A stretch of DNA of 8,511 bases from Deltaproteobacteria bacterium (GTDB lineage Bacteria; Desulfobacterota; Desulfuromonadia; Desulfuromonadales; BM103): contig JAGXHL010000004.1 in NCBI GenBank assembly GCA_024636215.1, positions 1 through 8,511 on the forward strand, written 5' to 3'. Each line of letters starts with the position of its first letter. Position 1 is the first letter of the stretch. A program made the position numbers and the translations under genes. This document shows, in pieces, positions 1 through 6,007 of this stretch. The notes below the pieces were generated by a model. That model was not told where the DNA came from. It searched no databases and worked only from the letters and a program-made list of their open reading frames with translations.

Positions 1-222
1 AGGCAGGTAATTGGCATCCGGAGCGCGCAGAAAACCGAAGCCGTCCGGAAGAATTTCAAGCACCCCTTCACCAAAGATCGCGCCATTCTTGGCGGATGTC
101 GTATTAAGGATAGCGAAGATCAGGTCCTGCTTGCGCAGACCCGACGCCCCCTCGACGCCAAGCTCTTTGGCGATGGTCAAAAGGTCGGCAATCTTCTTTT
201 CTTTCAGTTCCTTCAGGTTCAT
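1..222 (-). CDS. rho: Transcription termination factor Rho, N-terminal part (partial)
   Basis: Rho is the hexameric RNA-dependent ATPase/helicase that ends transcription at unstructured C-rich RNA sites. Only the first 74 codons are in the window; the gene continues past base 1. The visible protein starts MNLKELKEKK and has the helical Rho_N domain (about residues 1-45, with a typical GLRKQDLIFAIL helix). It then enters the cold-shock-like RNA-binding domain, with the family signature GVLEILPDGFGFLR followed by PDANYLP (about residues 53-74). This combination is diagnostic. The ATG at 222-220 is preceded by AAGGAG (complement of 228-233) with 5 bases between, so the start is secure. The ATPase domain lies outside the window. 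The gene is downstream of gluQ on the same strand but separated by about 370 bases, so it probably has its own promoter. Confidence 0.95.
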   Translation of the reverse strand, partial: MNLKELKEKKIADLLTIAKELGVEGASGLRKQDLIFAILNTTSAKNGAIFGEGVLEILPDGFGFLRAPDANYLP

Positions 223-308
223 CTGTTCTCCTTAAAATCCGCCAGTTCAAGATCGCACACACGCACGACAGCAAAATTTTGCCGCAGTTGTTGCATGCAT
301 AAGTTCAT
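219..308 (-). CDS. Possible 29-aa leader ORF overlapping the rho start
   Basis: An ATG at 308-306 opens a 29-codon frame (MNLCMQQLRQNFAVV, ending FKENR) that closes with TGA at 221-219. The stop shares bases with the rho ATG (ATGA overlap), the arrangement seen in translationally coupled genes. The same frame is open upstream for about 41 further codons but offers no ATG, GTG or TTG there. No good Shine-Dalgarno sequence precedes the ATG. It resembles no family I know. It could be a leader peptide linking ribosome traffic to rho expression, or chance; chance is more likely from sequence alone. Confidence 0.2.
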   Translation of the reverse strand: MNLCMQQLRQNFAVVRVCDLELADFKENR

Positions 309-589
309 CGTGAATATTGAGGTCTTTTTTTCTCCGAGTTTTCGCGGTCCGAAATGATTTTGATGTTTTGGAAGGTCAACTTTGCAGGGTAAAATCCCGC
401 TATCCCCTACGCGTTTATTTTCAAGAATGTCCTAAGGTCGATGTCAGTCCGTACTCTGATTGGGTTGTGTGTCTGATAGGAAAAATTGCTTACTCAGGTG
501 ACGCTAGGCAGGTACTGCTCGCTTTCAATGTAACCTATTTACCGGCTTTTCAACAGTCTGTCAATGGGCTTGAGTGCTTTTTTTTCAGA
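223..589. other. Intergenic region between gluQ and rho (rho leader)
   Basis: This stretch lies between two minus-strand genes. It holds the candidate rho promoter, the small leader ORF and the rho ribosome binding site. It also contains a perfect 12-base palindrome GCAAAATTTTGC at 271-282 and a second short palindrome TGCATGCA at 292-299, both in the leader about 50-80 bases upstream of the rho start. No intrinsic terminator for gluQ is evident. A 94-codon frame on the plus strand (317-601) has no Shine-Dalgarno sequence and no recognisable family. A long untranslated leader would fit autogenous control of rho, as known in E. coli, but the attenuation sites cannot be identified by eye. Confidence 0.5.
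536..564 (-). promoter_or_regulatory. Candidate sigma-70 promoter for rho
   Basis: On the minus strand a perfect -35 TTGACA (complement of 559-564) is followed after exactly 17 bases by TAAATA (complement of 536-541), a weak -10 with three consensus positions. Transcription would begin near 529, giving a rho leader of about 300 bases. It lies just downstream of the gluQ stop at 590, so rho could be expressed independently of gluQ. Confidence 0.4.
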
Positions 590-1552
590 TCATGCGGGTA
601 AATCTTTCAGAATGATCCCCTCGGGAGCAACCGGAATTTCACTTTGATCAAAGTTTTGCATGGCCCAGAAAAGGAGTTCTGCCGGTGGCGCGCCCTGCAA
701 ACAACCTGGTATCGCCTGACCAAGGAAATTCAAAGCTTGTGCAATCAACCGGCCAGCATCATTTTCATGATCAAGCCGAACGATACCATGACGTTTACTG
801 ATTTTCTTGCTGTTGCTGCCCATCGCCAAAGGCAAATGGATATATTCAGGGACAGGATAGCCAAGACAGGCATGCAGAAAAATCTGCCTGGGTGTTGAGG
901 AAAGCAGATCAGCACCGCGAACCACCTGATTGACCCCTGCGGATTCATCATCGACAACGACTGCCAACTGATAAGCAAAGAGGCCATCGGCGCGGCGCAG
1001 GACAAAATCGCCGACTGCTTCTGATAACACTTGCTGAAGAGGGCCGAAAACCCCGTCACAAAAGCAGATCGGTTCCTTGGTCACCTCGATACGTGTCGAA
1101 CGCGGCTTGTGTCCAGGATACAATCTTGATCGGCACGTACCCGGATAGACAGGTCCATCTTCACCCGGATGCGGCGCGCTTGATAAAATTTCCCTGCGGG
1201 AACAGACGCAATCAAAGACCAGCCCTTTTTTGCGCAGTCGCTCTATTGCCTCAACATACTCCTCGGTACGTTGGCTCTGCCAGACGATTTCACCGTCCCA
1301 ATGCAACCCCAGGTCTTCCAGAGCAGACAGGATCTCATCCGCAGAGCCTGCCACGACCCGCGGTGTGTCCAGATCTTCCATGCGTAACAGCCACTTGCCG
1401 CCCTTTCTCCGTGCCAGACAATAGCTGCCAACCGCTGCGACAAGTGATCCGAAATGCAAGGGGCCAGTAGGACTTGGTGCAAAACGTCCGACAATCTGTT
1501 CGACAGTCATGTAAACGGGGTTTCCTTTCATAGGTTTTGCTACAGCTTGCAT
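590..1552 (-). CDS. gluQ: Glutamyl-Q tRNA(Asp) synthetase
   Basis: This class I synthetase paralog activates glutamate without tRNA and attaches it to the queuosine base at the wobble position of tRNA(Asp). The frame encodes up to 320 residues, close to the roughly 300 of the family and far shorter than GluRS (about 470), because the anticodon-binding half is absent. Visible motifs are the FAPSPTGPLHFGSL nucleotide-binding signature (HFGS at about 33-36, replacing HIGH) and MEDLDTPR. The zinc ligands of the family are present in C-x-C...Y-x3-C spacing (C115, C117, Y136, C140). The signature lysine loop is KISKR at about 250-254. The start is uncertain: the ATG at 1510-1508 begins MTVEQIVGRFAPSPTG, as in homologs, and has AGGA 12 bases upstream, so it may be the true start; the coordinates given use the longest ATG frame. 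The gene is divergent from the Rrf2 regulator. Confidence 0.93.
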   Translation of the reverse strand: MQAVAKPMKGNPVYMTVEQIVGRFAPSPTGPLHFGSLVAAVGSYCLARRKGGKWLLRMEDLDTPRVVAGSADEILSALEDLGLHWDGEIVWQSQRTEEYVEAIERLRKKGLVFDCVCSRREILSSAPHPGEDGPVYPGTCRSRLYPGHKPRSTRIEVTKEPICFCDGVFGPLQQVLSEAVGDFVLRRADGLFAYQLAVVVDDESAGVNQVVRGADLLSSTPRQIFLHACLGYPVPEYIHLPLAMGSNSKKISKRHGIVRLDHENDAGRLIAQALNFLGQAIPGCLQGAPPAELLFWAMQNFDQSEIPVAPEGIILKDLPA

Positions 1553-1776
1553 CCATCGAGCCCTGAATGGACAAAAGGGCCGTTTGCGGACGAAAACGAG
1601 TTGATAATGCAGCCGCGGGAAAGGGCCTGTTAATCGACAACAAGCGCCATGGGAAGGCAGAACGCTGACAAAAGTGATTCAGGATTAAAGATGAATGCAT
1701 AAAAGATTGACATGGCCGAGCAAGAGATTTAGTTTATTACAAATATTGTCACGTATATTCAGCAAAGGGAATTTCA
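1553..1776. other. Divergent intergenic region between gluQ and rrf2
   Basis: The 224 bases separate the gluQ start (minus) from the Rrf2 gene (plus). They hold the candidate rrf2 promoter and an AT-rich inverted repeat at 1742-1759, with arms AATAT and ATATT separated by 8 bases, just upstream of the rrf2 ribosome binding site. No convincing gluQ promoter could be picked out. No further gene was seen. Confidence 0.5.
1707..1735 (+). promoter_or_regulatory. Candidate promoter of the Rrf2 regulator gene
   Basis: A perfect TTGACA at 1707-1712 is followed after 17 bases by TAGTTT (1730-1735), a weak -10 with three consensus positions. The box GATTTAGTTTAT (1726-1737) overlaps the -10 and resembles GATTTAATTAAT in the cytochrome promoter (2478-2489), 10 of 12 bases being the same. 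It is a candidate operator through which the regulator could control itself. Confidence 0.4.
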
Positions 1777-2199
1777 TTGATTATCACGCGCGCTACAGAA
1801 TACGCTATCCGTGCCATTCTGCACATGTCCCGCCAGCCAGCCGGGGATATCATCTATAAAAAAGACATCTGCAAAGAGCAGGATATCACACCGGCTTTTC
1901 TCACCAAGATACTCCAACCCTTGATCAAGGACGGCATCGTCGGCTCTCAACGTGGCGTTGGCGGCGGCTTCTATCTAGCTAAAGCGCCAGCAGAGATAAC
2001 CTTGCTGGACATCATAAAATCTCAAGAAGGACCGGTTTATCTTAATCAGTGCATGACCAGAGACGGTGCGTGCGATCGTGAATTTTTTTGCCCGGTACAT
2101 GGCGCCTGGGAACAGATTCGTAACGAGTTCATGGTAACCCTTTCGCGCTACGACTTTGCAAGCTTGGCAGCCACACAGGGCAAAAGCCTTCCCATTTAA
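1777..2199 (+). CDS. Rrf2-family (IscR/NsrR-like) transcriptional regulator, probable Fe-S sensor
   Basis: A 140-residue DNA-binding regulator. The N-terminus (M)IITRATEYAIRAILHMS and the wing GSQRGVGGGFYLAKAP (about 56-71) are signatures of the Rrf2 winged helix-turn-helix. Three cysteines, C92, C99 and C105 (C-X6-C-X5-C), sit at the end of the dimerisation helix where IscR and NsrR bind their Fe-S cluster; spacing in IscR is X5/X5. This makes an Fe-S sensor of iron, redox or nitric oxide likely, but the signal is inferred. The start is TTG at 1777, supported by AGGGA (1766-1770) six bases upstream and by the family-typical N-terminus. The gene lies just upstream of and in the same direction as the cytochrome/porin pair, which it probably regulates. 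Confidence 0.92.
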   Translation: MIITRATEYAIRAILHMSRQPAGDIIYKKDICKEQDITPAFLTKILQPLIKDGIVGSQRGVGGGFYLAKAPAEITLLDIIKSQEGPVYLNQCMTRDGACDREFFCPVHGAWEQIRNEFMVTLSRYDFASLAATQGKSLPI

Positions 2200-2231
2200 A
2201 TTTAAATATCTCTCGCCAAGCGGCAGAGAAC

Positions 2232-2270
2232 AAAAAAACCCTGGTGACCAGGAGGGAAAGTCTACCAGGG
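2232..2270 (-). terminator. Intrinsic terminator on the minus strand
   Basis: Read on the minus strand, a stem of 7 bp (CCCTGGT with ACCAGGG, 18-base loop) or the nested 5-bp hairpin CCTGG-TCA-CCAGG is followed at once (one G later for the short form) by seven T. This is good intrinsic terminator geometry. No minus-strand protein gene lies upstream of it, which is why a small RNA is suggested. Confidence 0.5.
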
Positions 2271-2275
2271 CGAAG

Positions 2276-2299
2276 CGGGAAGCTCTGTTCAGCTTCCCG
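2276..2299. repeat. Inverted repeat / hairpin downstream of rrf2
   Basis: A 9-bp perfect stem, CGGGAAGCT with AGCTTCCCG, encloses the loop CTGTTC. On the plus strand it lies 77 bases after the rrf2 stop and is followed by a moderately T-rich but not T-run sequence, so it could protect or end the rrf2 mRNA. On the minus strand it would be the first hairpin of the candidate small RNA. Confidence 0.6.
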
Positions 2300-2475
2300 G
2301 AATAATCGTTTAACTTTTCTCTTATTATACCCACTTGCGATAAAAACAACCAGCCCTTCTGAGTCTTTTCTGCAGTCCTCTTTTAATTTCAACCGCTTAG
2401 ACAATATTGCCGATACAGCCACATACAGGAAAGATCTCAAAAACTCCTCACAAAGGAAACTTGAGCGCAAAATCC

Positions 2476-2503
2476 TTGATTTAATTAATGAAATCAGCAT
2501 AAT
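2476..2503 (+). promoter_or_regulatory. Cytochrome promoter with embedded inverted repeat
   Basis: TTGATT (2476-2481, four of six -35 positions), a 16-base spacer and CATAAT (2498-2503, five of six -10 positions) form a plausible promoter about 170 bases before the cytochrome start. Between and overlapping the two boxes is a perfect inverted repeat, TGATTT (2477-2482) and AAATCA (2491-2496), with an 8-base spacer. A protein bound there would block RNA polymerase, so this is a candidate operator, perhaps for the Rrf2 protein encoded upstream. Confidence 0.45.
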
Positions 2504-2674
2504 AGGGTTTTTGTTTAAGATTTAGACCTGTTTGGGAACCTCGCGGATGGCACAAGTGCATTTTTGGACTCGGCAACACCCCATTTACAGATCGAACACG
2601 GAATCATTAGAGACTTTTGTTTCCAGTGATTGAATACAAACACCAGATTTCGCTACGACACAGGAGGCAAGGCC

Positions 2675-3661
2675 TTGCGATATCAGATTATCCTCTTCCT
2701 TGTTCTGGCAAGTACGCTTGTTGTTGCGTGCACCGATCTTGCTACTCTGCGCTCTTCACAGCCGATCGCACCTGTCAGGGATTATGAGACCCTCCTGGCA
2801 GGAAATCTCGACGCCAACTATATCGGTGATGAAAACTGCCTGAAAAGCTGTCACATCCACGACAAAATTTACGTGGATTTCAAGCATTCGATTCACGGCG
2901 ATCAAATCTCCGAAGATACCGGCCTGCCACTGGTCAACTGTGAATCCTGCCACGGTCCAGGCAGCATGGCCGTTGAGCAAGCCGCAGAGCAGAAAATCTG
3001 CGACTTCAAGACGTTGCTACCGATCACCGAGATTCCTGCCCAGGCACAGTCAATGCTTTGCCTACGCTGCCACTCCGCAGCATCGACGCCGAACCTGAAC
3101 AGTTGGAGTTCAAGCGTACACGCCCTGAACGATGTCAGCTGCTTTGACTGCCACAAGCTGCATAAGGGCCCACAGCAGAAAGTCAGCCGTCATGAACAGG
3201 AAGTGCTCTGTACCGGCTGCCATAAGCAGGTTAAGGTCGAATTTTCCCAGTTCTCCCATCACCCGGTCCCGGAACACAAGATGGCCTGCACCGACTGCCA
3301 CGATCCGCATCTTTCTACGAATCGAAGCAGTCTCAAAGGCGTCACTTCCAAGGCTCTTTGCACCCGCTGCCACATGGAATACCAGGGACCATTCGTTTAC
3401 GAACATGCCGACGTCACCGAAGAATGCACCAACTGCCATCAAGCACACGGTTCACCCAACGACCCGCTGCTTGAGGTTTCCCAGCCTTTCCTGTGCATGC
3501 AATGCCATGCGGGCCATCAAGGTTCATACTCACCACAGGGAACCCTGGATAATTTATCCATGAAAAAGGCTTTTTACACTCGATGTACTGACTGCCACTC
3601 GTCTATTCATGGCACCGATGTGCCTTCGGTTCACGGCCGAGGCTCTTTCCTCTCTCGCTAG
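2675..3661 (+). CDS. Decaheme c-type cytochrome, DmsE/MtrA family, predicted lipoprotein
   Basis: A 328-residue multiheme cytochrome expected to carry electrons across the periplasm into an outer-membrane barrel. Nine CXXCH motifs are visible: CESCH 89, CLRCH 129, CFDCH 156, CTGCH 179, CTDCH 205, CTRCH 229, CTNCH 251, CMQCH 274, CTDCH 304 (first-Cys positions). A tenth site has unusual spacing, CLKSCH at 55-60 (CX3CH), in the place of the first heme of the DmsE/MtrA family. Ten hemes and this length match MtrA/DmsE. The start chosen is TTG at 2675 because AGGAGG (2662-2667) lies 7 bases upstream; a TTG at 2630 in the same frame lacks a ribosome binding site. From this start the N-terminus MRYQIILFLVLAS...VVAC is a lipoprotein signal with Cys19 as lipid anchor; +2 is Thr, so outer-membrane sorting is expected. 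The porin gene follows 162 bases later. Another unpaired cysteine (C109) is present. Confidence 0.92.
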   Translation: MRYQIILFLVLASTLVVACTDLATLRSSQPIAPVRDYETLLAGNLDANYIGDENCLKSCHIHDKIYVDFKHSIHGDQISEDTGLPLVNCESCHGPGSMAVEQAAEQKICDFKTLLPITEIPAQAQSMLCLRCHSAASTPNLNSWSSSVHALNDVSCFDCHKLHKGPQQKVSRHEQEVLCTGCHKQVKVEFSQFSHHPVPEHKMACTDCHDPHLSTNRSSLKGVTSKALCTRCHMEYQGPFVYEHADVTEECTNCHQAHGSPNDPLLEVSQPFLCMQCHAGHQGSYSPQGTLDNLSMKKAFYTRCTDCHSSIHGTDVPSVHGRGSFLSR

Positions 3662-3673
3662 CAGCCTGTCGGG

Positions 3674-3797
3674 TATTCAGCACGTAAGCGAGTGCATGTG
3701 GGCCGCAGCTGTTGCTTGCGGAAAGTTAAGTGACAACGTTGGACGCAGGCAACAGCTGCAGACCACATGCTGTGCCGTTGAGTAAGGGAACTGAATA
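3674..3797 (+). repeat. Long near-perfect hairpin between cytochrome and porin genes
   Basis: Bases 3694-3720 and 3744-3770 form a stem of 27 positions in which 25 can pair (one G-U; mismatches only at 3702/3762 and 3704/3760), with a 23-base loop. An outer pair of 7-base arms, TATTCAG (3674-3680) and CTGAATA (3791-3797), encloses it. The whole element fills most of the 162-base gap, ending 14 bases before the porin ribosome binding site. No U run follows, so it is not a standard terminator. It may be an RNase III processing or mRNA stability element, or a small inverted-repeat insertion; no target duplication was seen. Confidence 0.75.
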
Positions 3798-3823
3798 GTT
3801 GCAATGAAATCAAGGAGGTCATT

Positions 3824-6007
3824 GTGAAGCCGTTCAAATACATCATGTTTTGTGTTTTAGCGCTGGCCACACTCAATGGCATGGCTTTGGCAGACATCAA
3901 AAATGTCGACGCTGAGATTCTGCCTACAAAAGAGGCAACAGCTGCCATAGGTTACCAGTCCTTCAGTCTCAACGGTGAGCCCGGCCGCGCTGCCGAATAT
4001 CGCAGCGTGACAAGCAGCCCGACCCTTGATTTGTACTATTTCGATTATTACGGCAAGGCGCATGCCGCTCTGGAGGTAAAGGTTCGGAATGACCAGGACT
4101 ATGAGGCCGATGTGCATGTGTCCAACGGCTCTCAGTTACAGATTTCCATACTTTCAGAGCGTTTTTTTCACAACCTGGACCACATCCCCTACGATAATGG
4201 CATCGACGGCAACGGCAACAATCGTATTTCGGATCCGGCAAGGGCTCCCGCAGAAGGCAGCCGCCCTGACGGCACCTTTAATAATGATATCCGCACCTAC
4301 TACACCGACCACGATCCGAATGCCGATTATGGCCAGAAGATCGACATTAACGAGCTTGAGTTACGCGTTAAGATGCCGGCCTATCCTGCGCATCTTAATC
4401 TTGCCTACTGGCGACTGGAAAAGCATGGCAAACGCCAGCTGCGCTTCGCAGATGAAAATTGCACCGGCTGTCACATGCAGAGCAGAACACGTCCAATTGA
4501 CAGGGTGACCAATGAATTGAAAGCCGGCGTTGATGGTCACTTTGGCTACATTGACCTTGAGGCCGGCGTTCTTTACAGGGAGTTCAAAGACAACGAAGCC
4601 ATACCAACAGACAACTTTGCTGCGCATGGCAGCTCAGGCGCAGAAGACAGAAATCCGGGGGACTATGAACACGCCGAAGATCCGGAATCGACCGTCAAAG
4701 AGATCACTCTGCGAGCGAATACGTCGCCATCTGGTGGACTGGTAGGTAGTGCCAGTATAACTTTGGGCAAACGTGAGAACAACTCGGAACTCTACTCCGT
4801 AAAACCGGTTGCGGCCGAGACCGATTATTTGAAAACATCTGCTGATGTGATCTATACACCGAACAAGCACTGGACGATCAACCTGCGCCACCGCTATCTC
4901 GACCTTGACAACGACAACAGCAACATTTTTTCGGACTATGGTTCATTGAACCCGAACAACCTGAATGTGCGCGAGTCGATCGATTTTACCAGGGCCTGGT
5001 ATGAAATCATCGGCAACTACAGGCCCGCTGCCAATCTGACCTTAAAAACGGAGTTGCGCCGTGAGGACATCAGGAGAGACCATACCGGTCCGCCGGTCGG
5101 GCATCACAGTCAGCCGATTGCAACACCGATCGACGATACTGCCGCCATAATGATAGACCCTTACTGGGAGCTACCTGAAGAGGAATCTTTAACCAAACTT
5201 AAAGTTGGATTTCACAGCCGTTTTTTCGAAAAGTCCGCTCTCAAGATCAGTGGATGGACGAGCATTGAACGTAAGGACGATCCCTCTTACGGAACATCTT
5301 TCTCAGACAGCCGCGAGCTTTTCCTGTCAGCGAGGTATTCACCTTCATCCTTCTGGGGAGTGAATGCTGCTTTGGACCTGCTCGATGAGGACAATAATGA
5401 TCGCGTTGTTTTACAGTTCGACAATGCAGCCGGAAACGAATTCGTCTCATACGATCTCGGTCGCAACCGGCAGCAGCAGAGCGTCAGCTTCGGCGTCTGG
5501 CTGGTTCCTGTAGAAAGGCTCGCCATCGACCTGAGCTATGGTTACCTGGCCACCGACATAAAGCAGGACCTCTTGTTCGGCACGGCAGCCAACAGAGAGG
5601 ATCCGCTCAACGATTATACCATCGAAGACGACAATGTAGATTACGAGCAAACCGTCCACACCCTTTCAGCGGGCGCGACCTGGCAAATTCATGACGATCT
5701 GTCCTGCCGTGTGGAAGGCTACCATATTCGTTCCGAGGCCGCTTATGATCCGAATTTTGCAACAACTTCTCTTGAGTTCTTTAACGAACTCGGCGCAATC
5801 TTCGGCTCTGCCTCAAGTGCCGACCTGCGAGAAATCAGCAAGGTCGATATCCGCCAGAACGGCTTAAGAGGCAGACTGAGCTGGCAGATCGACGAGAGCT
5901 GGTCATGCACACTTGAGGCTTCCTATGACGATTATGACGAAATAAACAGTAACGTGTATGACGGCTCAGTCATCTCATCCATGGCAAGCCTTTCACGGGC
6001 ATGGTAA
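3824..6007 (+). CDS. MtrB/PioB-like outer-membrane beta-barrel with an internal CXXCH heme motif
   Basis: A 727-residue protein, near the size of MtrB (about 700) and PioB, encoded after a decaheme cytochrome as in mtrAB, mtoAB and pioAB clusters. It should form the porin sheath that lets the cytochrome pass electrons through the outer membrane. GTG 3824 is the start: AAGGAGG (3812-3818) lies 5 bases upstream. Residues 1-23 are a signal peptide ending ALA|D. The rest is rich in alternating aromatic/polar strands and charged turns (for example RHRYLDLDNDNSN) and ends in ...SRAW, a C-terminal aromatic residue typical of barrels inserted by BamA. Odd points: a complete heme c motif CTGCH at 213-217 followed by Met218, and two Asp/Asn-rich calcium-type loops (D128-D137 and around D164-D168) before it. 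The N-terminal CXXC of Shewanella MtrB is not present. Family assignment rests on context and barrel character rather than a single motif. Confidence 0.82.
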   Translation: MKPFKYIMFCVLALATLNGMALADIKNVDAEILPTKEATAAIGYQSFSLNGEPGRAAEYRSVTSSPTLDLYYFDYYGKAHAALEVKVRNDQDYEADVHVSNGSQLQISILSERFFHNLDHIPYDNGIDGNGNNRISDPARAPAEGSRPDGTFNNDIRTYYTDHDPNADYGQKIDINELELRVKMPAYPAHLNLAYWRLEKHGKRQLRFADENCTGCHMQSRTRPIDRVTNELKAGVDGHFGYIDLEAGVLYREFKDNEAIPTDNFAAHGSSGAEDRNPGDYEHAEDPESTVKEITLRANTSPSGGLVGSASITLGKRENNSELYSVKPVAAETDYLKTSADVIYTPNKHWTINLRHRYLDLDNDNSNIFSDYGSLNPNNLNVRESIDFTRAWYEIIGNYRPAANLTLKTELRREDIRRDHTGPPVGHHSQPIATPIDDTAAIMIDPYWELPEEESLTKLKVGFHSRFFEKSALKISGWTSIERKDDPSYGTSFSDSRELFLSARYSPSSFWGVNAALDLLDEDNNDRVVLQFDNAAGNEFVSYDLGRNRQQQSVSFGVWLVPVERLAIDLSYGYLATDIKQDLLFGTAANREDPLNDYTIEDDNVDYEQTVHTLSAGATWQIHDDLSCRVEGYHIRSEAAYDPNFATTSLEFFNELGAIFGSASSADLREISKVDIRQNGLRGRLSWQIDESWSCTLEASYDDYDEINSNVYDGSVISSMASLSRAW

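Larger units (their letters stand above)
2232..2316 (-). ncRNA. Candidate small RNA (about 85 nt), antisense to the rrf2-cytochrome gap
   Basis: On the minus strand a perfect TATAAT (complement of 2324-2329) would start transcription near 2316. The RNA would contain a 9-bp hairpin with a 6-base loop (CGGGAAGCT/AGCTTCCCG on the plus strand, 2276-2284 and 2291-2299). It would end at a terminator: ACCAGGG (complement of 2239-2245) directly followed by seven U (A run at 2232-2238). The ACCAGGG arm can pair with CCCTGGT 18 bases upstream (complement of 2264-2270), or its CCAGG can pair with the adjacent CCTGG in a 3-base-loop hairpin. No ORF fits inside it. The -35 is poor (TGGTTG at 17 bases). 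The alternative is that these hairpins serve the plus-strand rrf2 transcript. I know of no matching RNA family. Confidence 0.4.
2200..2674. other. 475-base intergenic region between rrf2 and the cytochrome gene
   Basis: The region begins with a palindromic AT stretch (2194-2207) that overlaps the rrf2 stop codon. A small hairpin (CTCT...AGAG, about 2211-2229), the candidate minus-strand small RNA (2232-2316) and the cytochrome promoter with a possible operator (2476-2503) follow. A leader of about 165 bases then runs to the TTG start. Frames that are open here on either strand (plus 2244-2525, minus 2129-2500) have no ribosome binding site and no family resemblance. I looked for a GEMM (c-di-GMP/cGAMP) riboswitch, known in front of cytochrome genes in Geobacter, and did not find its conserved core. 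Confidence 0.5.

Noticed and set aside
317..601. 94-codon plus-strand frame between rho and gluQ
   Set aside because: No Shine-Dalgarno sequence, no recognisable domain, overlaps the end of gluQ and runs against the candidate rho promoter and leader.
2129..2500. 123-codon minus-strand frame overlapping the rrf2 3' end
   Set aside because: No ribosome binding site or family, reads through the terminator and hairpins and antisense into rrf2.
2244..2525. 93-codon plus-strand frame starting with GTG in the rrf2-cytochrome gap
   Set aside because: Starts inside a hairpin arm without a ribosome binding site, low-complexity composition and no family resemblance; it covers promoter and small-RNA signals.
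2548..2565. sigma-54 promoter (TGGCAC) or attenuator hairpin GCAC-AA-GTGC followed by ATTTTT in the cytochrome leader
   Set aside because: The GG to GC spacing is 9 instead of 12 bases, and the hairpin stem has only four pairs, too weak for either claim.
2208..2660. GEMM (c-di-GMP/cGAMP) riboswitch upstream of the cytochrome
   Set aside because: Expected from Geobacter cytochrome leaders, but the conserved GEMM core and tetraloop-receptor hairpins are not present on the plus strand.
2630..2674. 15-codon longer start of the cytochrome (TTG 2630)
   Set aside because: No ribosome binding site; TTG 2675 has AGGAGG at ideal spacing and gives a proper lipoprotein signal peptide.
3969..4241. Minus- and alternate-frame ORFs inside the cytochrome, porin, metX and channel genes
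   Set aside because: They are shadows of strongly supported coding frames, with arginine/proline/serine-rich compositions typical of wrong-frame translation.
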